In this document: positions 45,640 to 49,547 of the stretch, piece after piece
How positions within the stretch are numbered: position 1 is the first letter of the stretch
Layout: every line of letters starts with the position of its first letter
Notes under the pieces: generated by a model
Databases searched by the model: none
Told to the model about the DNA's origin: nothing
What the model saw: the letters and a program-made list of their open reading frames with translations, nothing else
Translations under genes and position numbers: made by a program
Assembly: GCA_938017515.1 (NCBI GenBank)
Contig: CALIJJ010000063.1
Location: 1 to 49,547, forward strand
Reading direction: 5' to 3'
From: an uncultured Pseudanabaenaceae cyanobacterium
GTDB lineage: Bacteria; Cyanobacteriota; Cyanobacteriia; PCC-9006; JAAUQQ01
Length of the DNA: 49,547 nucleotides

Positions 45640-45927
45640 ATGTTCATCATTCTGACAGCCACAATTGGTCTCGTCGCCTGGGCGCTGCACTTGATGCAGA
45701 AAGCTGTTGCTCATCGTGAGTTTTCACTGATGCTGGCTGGTTTTCTAATCGTGTCAGCCGCCGGTGCAATGCTGACGGTCTATTTCTTAGTCCAAAGCTC
45801 CATGGGATCTATGGCGGAAATTGCCGACTTTAGTACTTTGTCCGAATTTGATGCTGCCTATTTGGACCTAGATGCCCTAGACCTGGATGGCATTCCCCTG
45901 GACCGTATGCTTTCTCAAGGTCCTTAA
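45640..45927 (+). CDS. Small two-helix membrane protein with Asp/Leu-rich tail
   Basis: 95 residues. Two hydrophobic helices (about 1-19 and 29-52) are joined by a short loop with HREFS. The C-terminal 40 residues are acidic and contain YLDLDALDLDGIPLDRM, a run of Asp/Leu pairs. Both ends may face the cytoplasm, or the tail may lie in the lumen. I do not recognise the family and no ribosome-binding site is striking. Confidence 0.55.
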   Translation: MFIILTATIGLVAWALHLMQKAVAHREFSLMLAGFLIVSAAGAMLTVYFLVQSSMGSMAEIADFSTLSEFDAAYLDLDALDLDGIPLDRMLSQGP

Positions 45928-46239
45928 GGGTCCAACCGCCATATTCCTCCGCACGATTCAGTTGGAATAGGGTTTTGGAATAGGGTGACGGAAATTTAGC
46001 TTTAGAGCGTCCTTAGAGACCGTTGGACAGAAAAGTTTTACAGGTGAGCATTCGCACAGAAAATATTGGCTTAACAAGTATTGGAATAGCAAGTATTAGT
46101 ACAGAGAAAAAGGGAGATGCCCCCCTTGGGCAGTAGATAAACCCGAAGAAAATCGGCCCCAAGAAGCGAACTTCAAGATTGAGCTTTGGGTAGAAATCGT
46201 GGGATAACACAGTAGCCACTAAATCTCGCTGCATCTGTC
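45928..46239. other. Gap with short tandem duplications
   Basis: TTGGAATAGGGT occurs at 45962-45973 and 45975-45986 (period 13). CAAGTATTGGAATAG (46075-46089) and CAAGTATTAGTACAG (46090-46104) form a 15-bp pair. No gene is recognised. Confidence 0.55.
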
Positions 46240-46722
46240 ATGTTGTCTACTGAATCCCGCACCGGCAAGCTCGAACATTTGCGATCGCTCAGCCATCTCC
46301 TTGATAACGCCCTTTCTATCCCCGGCACGCGTTTTCGCATTGGCCTTGATCCGATTATTGGCCTGATTCCAGGACTGGGGGATGTCAGCGGAATTTTATT
46401 TTCGGCCTATATCGTCGCCCAGGCGGCTCGCTGGAAATTGCCTGCTGGGACGCTGCTGCGCATGTTGATGAACATCGGTCTGGATTGGCTGGTGGGAAAC
46501 GTGCCGATGGTGGGCGACTTGTTTGATGCCGGATTCAAGGCAAACGCTCGCAATGTTTCTCTGCTCGAGGAACATCTCAAACTACCTGGGGAAGCCAAGG
46601 CGGCGGACCGTTGGGTGGTGTTTCTCGTGTTTTTAGTCTTGGGTCTACTATTGGCCATTTCCCTTGCGATCGCCACAACCGTCATTTGGGGGCTTGTTCA
46701 GCTGATGGGCTGGGCTGGCTAG
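46240..46722 (+). CDS. DUF4112 family membrane protein
   Basis: 160 residues. The core LSHLLDNALSIPGTRFRIGLDPI followed by GLIPGLGDVSGILFS and MLMNIGLDWLVGNVPMVGDLFD is the DUF4112 signature, with its paired GLIPGLGD and VPMVGDLFD loops. A further membrane helix lies near the C-terminus (VVFLVFLVLGLLLAISLAI). Function unknown; found widely in bacteria. Confidence 0.88.
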   Translation: MLSTESRTGKLEHLRSLSHLLDNALSIPGTRFRIGLDPIIGLIPGLGDVSGILFSAYIVAQAARWKLPAGTLLRMLMNIGLDWLVGNVPMVGDLFDAGFKANARNVSLLEEHLKLPGEAKAADRWVVFLVFLVLGLLLAISLAIATTVIWGLVQLMGWAG

Positions 46723-46769
46723 ATGGCCTAGCTAGATGGCTGGGCTGGATGGCTTGGCTGGATGCTACT
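46719..46769. repeat. 13-bp tandem repeats spanning the DUF4112 stop
   Basis: CTAGATGGCCTAG (46719-46731, containing the stop), CTAGATGGCTGGG (46732-46744), CTGGATGGCTTGG (46745-46757) and CTGGATGC... (from 46758). TAG recurs at 46729 and 46733. Confidence 0.9.
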
Positions 46770-46906
46770 AAGGCGAAAGTGTCCAGCCAAGTTGCACATC
46801 CCTAGCGTTTGCTCCGGTTTTATTCGGGATCGCAACTCAAGATGTAGCGTGTCTATCGTAAAAGCTGTGGGAGAATAGGCGATACCCTTCGTTTCCGATT
46901 TTTTCT

Positions 46907-47938
46907 ATGGCGACGCCTGCGCTTGACGATTCTTTAGCTCTATTGGCAGAAGATCTAGAACTGGATTTTCAGTTGCCAGATCCAGAGGATGAAGAGATTG
47001 AGCCGTTGGTGTTCAATCAGAAGATTGAGCAGGCCTGGCAGGTGTGCGATCGCTTTGACCTCCAGACAGAAATTTGGCGTGGGCGGATTCTGCGAGTGGT
47101 GCGCGATCGCGAGCGTTACGGCGGCGACACCCGAGGGGCTGGCTTTTTGAACTGGCTTAAGGACCGGGACGTCACCAAAAGCCGTGCCTATAATTTGATC
47201 GAACTGGCCAACAGTGCCGACCATCTGCTGGAACAGGGCAGCCTGGATGCAGAATCGGTCAACAAATTCAGCAAGCGGGCCTTCATTGACACAGCCCAAG
47301 CCCCGCCGGAAGTGCAGGTTATGGTGAGCGATGCAGCCCGAGAAGGCAAGCGCATCACACGGCAGCAAGTGAAACAAGTCGCGGATGAGTGGATGGCGGT
47401 GACATCGGAGATGTTGCCGGAAGCCGTGCGAGAAAAGGCAGCGAACAACAGTTTGCCAACACGCTACATTGCGCCGCTAGTACGGGAGATGGAAAAGCTA
47501 CCGGAAGTCCACCAGGAAGCGATCCATGCGGAGGTCGCGGAAAAGCCGGATTTGGACACGGTGAAGGAGATGACGCTGTCAGCCAAGTATTTGTCACGCT
47601 ATCTGGAGGCATCAGCCCAGGTACAGACTATCAACCAGGGAACCCTCGACATTGAGCAAGCGCTAGAAGAAGCACTGCGGCTGGATTGTTTGAACCTCGC
47701 GGCGGATTTGGTCAATCAGGCTGCTCAGGTTGAGCAGGCAATGACCAAGCTGTATACGAGCTGGAAGCGGCTGGGTGGCATCAGTGAGCGGCTATACGTG
47801 GAAAGCGGGGTGAGCACGCCACAATTGCGCCAGCTCTTGGATTCATTAGGTGCCATTTCGGGGGATGCGCTGTCCTTGCCGTTGGGGGATTTGGCAACGG
47901 GGCGGACAATTCGTTTGCAGATTTTGCCCGATGAATAA
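46907..47938 (+). CDS. Conserved cyanobacterial protein, possibly DNA-binding
   Basis: 343 residues, soluble, largely helical. Residues 36-100 contain QAWQVCDRFDLQTEIWRGRIL and GFLNWLKDRDVTKSRAYNLIELAN; the second stretch resembles a helix-turn-helix as in ParB- or DUF3102-like proteins. ITRQQVKQVADEWMA (about 150) could be another HTH-like helix pair. The C-terminal half is helical and acidic. The sequence looks conserved rather than degenerate, and I believe close relatives exist across cyanobacteria, but I know of no assigned function. Repeat units begin about 10 bases after its stop. Confidence 0.75.
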   Translation: MATPALDDSLALLAEDLELDFQLPDPEDEEIEPLVFNQKIEQAWQVCDRFDLQTEIWRGRILRVVRDRERYGGDTRGAGFLNWLKDRDVTKSRAYNLIELANSADHLLEQGSLDAESVNKFSKRAFIDTAQAPPEVQVMVSDAAREGKRITRQQVKQVADEWMAVTSEMLPEAVREKAANNSLPTRYIAPLVREMEKLPEVHQEAIHAEVAEKPDLDTVKEMTLSAKYLSRYLEASAQVQTINQGTLDIEQALEEALRLDCLNLAADLVNQAAQVEQAMTKLYTSWKRLGGISERLYVESGVSTPQLRQLLDSLGAISGDALSLPLGDLATGRTIRLQILPDE

Positions 47939-47940
47939 TG

Positions 47941-48231
47941 TTGGGTTTTAGGGCGCTGCATTGGCCCCCTTCCCCTAACCCCTTCCCCCGAAATCGGGGG
48001 AAGGGGAACCGAGCCGTGAGGGCTAAAGCCATGGTGGCTGTTGCTCCCCTCGCCCAGAATTGGGAGAGGGGCTGGGGGAGAGGGCCTTTCCTGGTTTTGA
48101 GATTCTGCACTGGCCCCCATCCCCTAACCCCTTGCCCTCGATTTCGGGGGAAGGGGAACCGAGCTGCTAAAGCTAGAGCGGCTGTTTCTCCCCTCGCCCA
48201 AGTTTGGGAGAGGTGCCGGGGGAGAGGGCAA
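47941..48231. repeat. Two tandem ~147-bp hairpin-rich repeat units (A and B)
   Basis: Unit cores start with TGGCCCCC at 47962 (A) and 48111 (B), offset 149. Each has module 1, a GC-rich hairpin (in A: CCCCTTCCCCCGA pairs with TCGGGGGAAGGGG, 47980-48006), a ~30-base spacer, then module 2 (CTCCCCTCGCCCA...TTGGGAGAGG) and a GGGGGAGAGGG end. The ends are roughly complementary to each other, so each unit is also one large imperfect palindrome. A ~24-base linker ending in TCTGCAC or GCTGCAT precedes each core. Confidence 0.88.
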
Positions 48232-48262
48232 GCTGGGTTTAAAGCCCACGTTCTTAGCTCCT

Positions 48263-48634
48263 GTGAATCAACCAAAGAAGCGCATTCGCAATACATCGAG
48301 AGAATTACAACTGGCTGCGAGAAACTTGCGCAAGGTCCAAACCACTGCTGAGGCTACGCTTTGGGATGCCTTGCGAGGGAAAAAATTGGACGGTTTGAAG
48401 TTTCGGCGTCAGCATCCGATGGGGCGATTTATTGCAGATTTTTACTGTTCTGAATGTCAACTGGTGATTGAGGTTGATGGTTCATCTCATGAAGGGCAAG
48501 AACATCGGGATGCCGCTCGAACAGAAGTGATGGAACAGTTTGGATGTCGGCTTGTGCGATTCAGCAATGAAGAGGTTTTGGATGATTTGAGCGGTGTGTT
48601 GAAGCAGATTCGGACAGTTTGCGGAGAGGCTTGA
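48263..48634 (+). CDS. DUF559 (Vsr-like PD-(D/E)XK) nuclease-fold protein
   Basis: 123 residues from a GTG start. After a basic N-terminus (MNQPKKRIRNTSRELQLAAR) come ATLWDALRGKKLDGLKFRRQHPMGRF (given in part) and FIADFYCSECQLVIEVDGSSH. Asp59, Glu70 and Asp72 with a following His match the restriction-like/Vsr endonuclease core of DUF559. The last part, RTEVMEQFGCRLVRFSNEEV, is the family's end. Family knowledge: DUF559 proteins are common, short, often multicopy, and of unproven function. This one sits between repeat units B and C, which suggests that gene and repeats move or expand together (inference). Confidence 0.85.
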   Translation: MNQPKKRIRNTSRELQLAARNLRKVQTTAEATLWDALRGKKLDGLKFRRQHPMGRFIADFYCSECQLVIEVDGSSHEGQEHRDAARTEVMEQFGCRLVRFSNEEVLDDLSGVLKQIRTVCGEA

Positions 48635-48639
48635 GTTTA

Positions 48640-48841
48640 GGCTGGCCCCCATCCCCTAACCCCTTGCCCCCGAGTTCGGGGGAAGGGGAACCGGACAACT
48701 GAAGCGATAGCGGCTGTTGCTCCCCTCGCCCAAAATTGGGAGAGGGGCTGGGGGAGAGGGCCTTCCGGGGTTATGAGGCGCTGCATTGGCCCCCTTCCCC
48801 TAACCCCTTGCCCCCGAAATCGGGGGAAGGGGAACCGAGCA
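48640..48841. repeat. Repeat units C (complete) and D (half) after DUF559
   Basis: Core C starts at 48644 (GGCCCCCATCCCC) and ends near 48762. A linker ending GCTGCAT leads to D at 48788, which has only module 1 and stops after GGAACCGAGC near 48840. All four cores are in the same orientation and their linkers are homologous. Confidence 0.88.
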
Positions 48842-48973
48842 GCTTGGGGTAAGAGCCTTCAAAAGTCCCTGACACTCACAGTTTTTTAATCTTCTTGTTG
48901 TCAATATCGTCACAAGAATCCACCCTGGTTTTCAGTACGATGTGAATCATGAGATTCATTGGAGTTCCCACTC
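48842..48973 (+). promoter_or_regulatory. Leader region of the RiPP precursor gene
   Basis: Clear of repeat units. GAATCATGAGATTC (48945-48958) is a short palindrome just upstream of the ribosome-binding site, a possible operator (inference). GGAG at 48961-48964 is 9 bases upstream of the ATG at 48974 and selects it over an in-frame TTG at 48959. No confident promoter boxes. Confidence 0.5.
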
Positions 48974-49369
48974 ATGGTTCAGGCTATTCATCAATCCGCA
49001 AGCGTCAAGACGAGCCCTGTGATGGAGACCGTGGCGCTGTTGCCCTGGAACTGGCAGGACGTCGGTAATGAGGTCGCGAAGCTGGTGGCACGGGCTTGGA
49101 TGGATGAGGACTTCAAAGCAAAGTTCATGGCTGAGCCCCTGCACTTTTTGCAGGAAGCGGGAGTGACGCTGCCCGATGGCGTTGATGTGGCAGTGGTTGA
49201 GGGAGCGGATGTGCCCTGGAAAATTGAGGCGTCTGAGGATGCGCAGCGGGCGACCTACGTAATCAACATCCCACCTGTGCCCACGGATTTGAAGGATGAG
49301 GATTTGAGTGCAGCGGTGCGTACTCAAACAGCAGCATTCTGTGGCTCCAGCTGCTACTGCTGTGCTTAA
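48974..49369 (+). CDS. RiPP precursor peptide with nitrile-hydratase-like leader (NHLP)
   Basis: 131 residues. Residues 35-78 (AKLVARAWMDEDFKAKFMAE, then EAGVTLPDGVDVAVVE) form the nitrile-hydratase alpha-like leader of the NHLP class of ribosomal peptide precursors; YVINIPPVPTDLKDEDL (95-111) is the usual leader end. The C-terminus AAVRTQTAAFCGSSCYCCA is short, with four Cys (123, 127, 129, 130), two Thr and three Ser, as expected for a core modified to lanthionine or thiazole rings. No GG cleavage site is visible; SAAV or TAA are possible sites. NHLP precursors are processed by LanM, YcaO or related enzymes and exported by peptidase-containing transporters; none is in this window. Confidence 0.85.
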   Translation: MVQAIHQSASVKTSPVMETVALLPWNWQDVGNEVAKLVARAWMDEDFKAKFMAEPLHFLQEAGVTLPDGVDVAVVEGADVPWKIEASEDAQRATYVINIPPVPTDLKDEDLSAAVRTQTAAFCGSSCYCCA

Positions 49370-49468
49370 AGCAGAAACGGCAAGCCAAATTTACTCATAG
49401 ATTCCCAAGCAGCCCCAACCAAGGGACAATAGTGAGCGATTCACAAACTGTTAAAACAAGTAACCTTT

Positions 49469-49547
49469 ATGCTGCGTTCTTGGTTTCGCCGCTGCTGTGC
49501 TGCCCTGGTGGTTTGCTGCACCGTGCTGATGGTATTGGTGCCCAATG
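49469..49547 (+). CDS. Start of a secreted or membrane protein (truncated by window)
   Basis: An ATG at 49469 opens a frame that runs off the window. The first 26 residues, MLRSWFRRCCAALVVCCTVL and then MVLVPN, have an Arg-rich start and a hydrophobic core, as in a signal peptide or membrane anchor. It begins 99 bases after the RiPP precursor gene, so it could belong to the same cluster. Function cannot be told. Confidence 0.5.
   Translation, partial: MLRSWFRRCCAALVVCCTVLMVLVPN

Noticed and set aside
47941..48841. Possible CRISPR array at the repeat units
   Set aside because: Units are ~147 bp with homologous linkers, not short repeats with unique spacers, and no cas gene is near.
1..49547. 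tRNA, rRNA, tmRNA or transposase genes
   Set aside because: I looked for T-loop-like GGTTCGAATCC patterns, rRNA signatures and transposase motifs on both strands and saw none that held up.

Overview
The window is chromosomal DNA of an oxygenic cyanobacterium. It encodes photosystem I subunits PsaF and PsaJ, the cytochrome b6f Rieske protein and cytochrome f, a PetP-like b6f subunit, chlorophyll synthase, the PSII repair protein Psb32, a class C flavodiiron protein, a CSP41-type epimerase homologue and a HemJ-type protoporphyrinogen oxidase. The palindrome GCGATCGC and its core (HIP1) recurs throughout, inside and outside genes, as is usual in many cyanobacteria. I cannot fix genus or order from the sequence. 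No rRNA, tRNA, CRISPR array or insertion-sequence transposase was found.

Layout. 1-6.1 kb: DUF4058 protein, asnS, then a minus-strand group (secreted unknown protein, two ComFB-like proteins, a ferredoxin-domain aldo/keto reductase, a BFN nuclease-family protein). 6.2-10.2 kb: ribE, hemJ, a PHP phosphoesterase, a 34-residue membrane protein and a conserved unknown. 10.2-18.2 kb: cobN (minus) diverging from a hybrid histidine kinase with a degenerate receiver, then surE and the CSP41-like gene. 18.3-24.1 kb: a membrane/linker protein, psb32, tsaD (minus), psaF-psaJ, and gmk with remA (minus). 24.3-33.8 kb: rqcH-type NFACT gene, tatC, DUF3067 (minus), petC-petA, lgt, then an alpha/beta hydrolase and flv1 (minus). 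34.1-38.3 kb: a giant acidic repeat protein with a calcium-binding-like C-terminus, and a TerB protein. 38.5-44.1 kb: a minus-strand run of a small membrane protein, a class A penicillin-binding protein with a Tyr/Glu/Pro tail, chlG, get3d-like ATPase and petP. 44.2-47.9 kb: hisF, a small membrane protein, DUF4112 and a conserved cyanobacterial unknown. 47.9-49.5 kb: a tandem array of hairpin-rich ~147-bp units interrupted by a DUF559 nuclease-fold gene, then a RiPP precursor with a nitrile-hydratase-like leader and a four-cysteine C-terminus, and the start of a secreted or membrane protein cut off by the window.

Many genes serve biogenesis of the photosynthetic apparatus: pigment synthesis (hemJ, chlG), cofactor chelation (cobN), targeting and assembly (tatC, which exports Rieske-type proteins such as the adjacent petC product; get3d next to chlG), repair (psb32), and electron transfer and its safety valve (petC, petA, petP, psaF, psaJ, flv1).

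Three things deserve most attention: the RiPP precursor at the right edge, whose modifying enzymes must lie outside the window; the array of repeat units around the DUF559 gene; and a pattern not covered by any single gene, in which many intergenic gaps carry their own unrelated short tandem repeat (unit 10-17 bp, 2-5 copies), several beginning on the stop codon of the preceding gene and some placing stop codons in all three frames.
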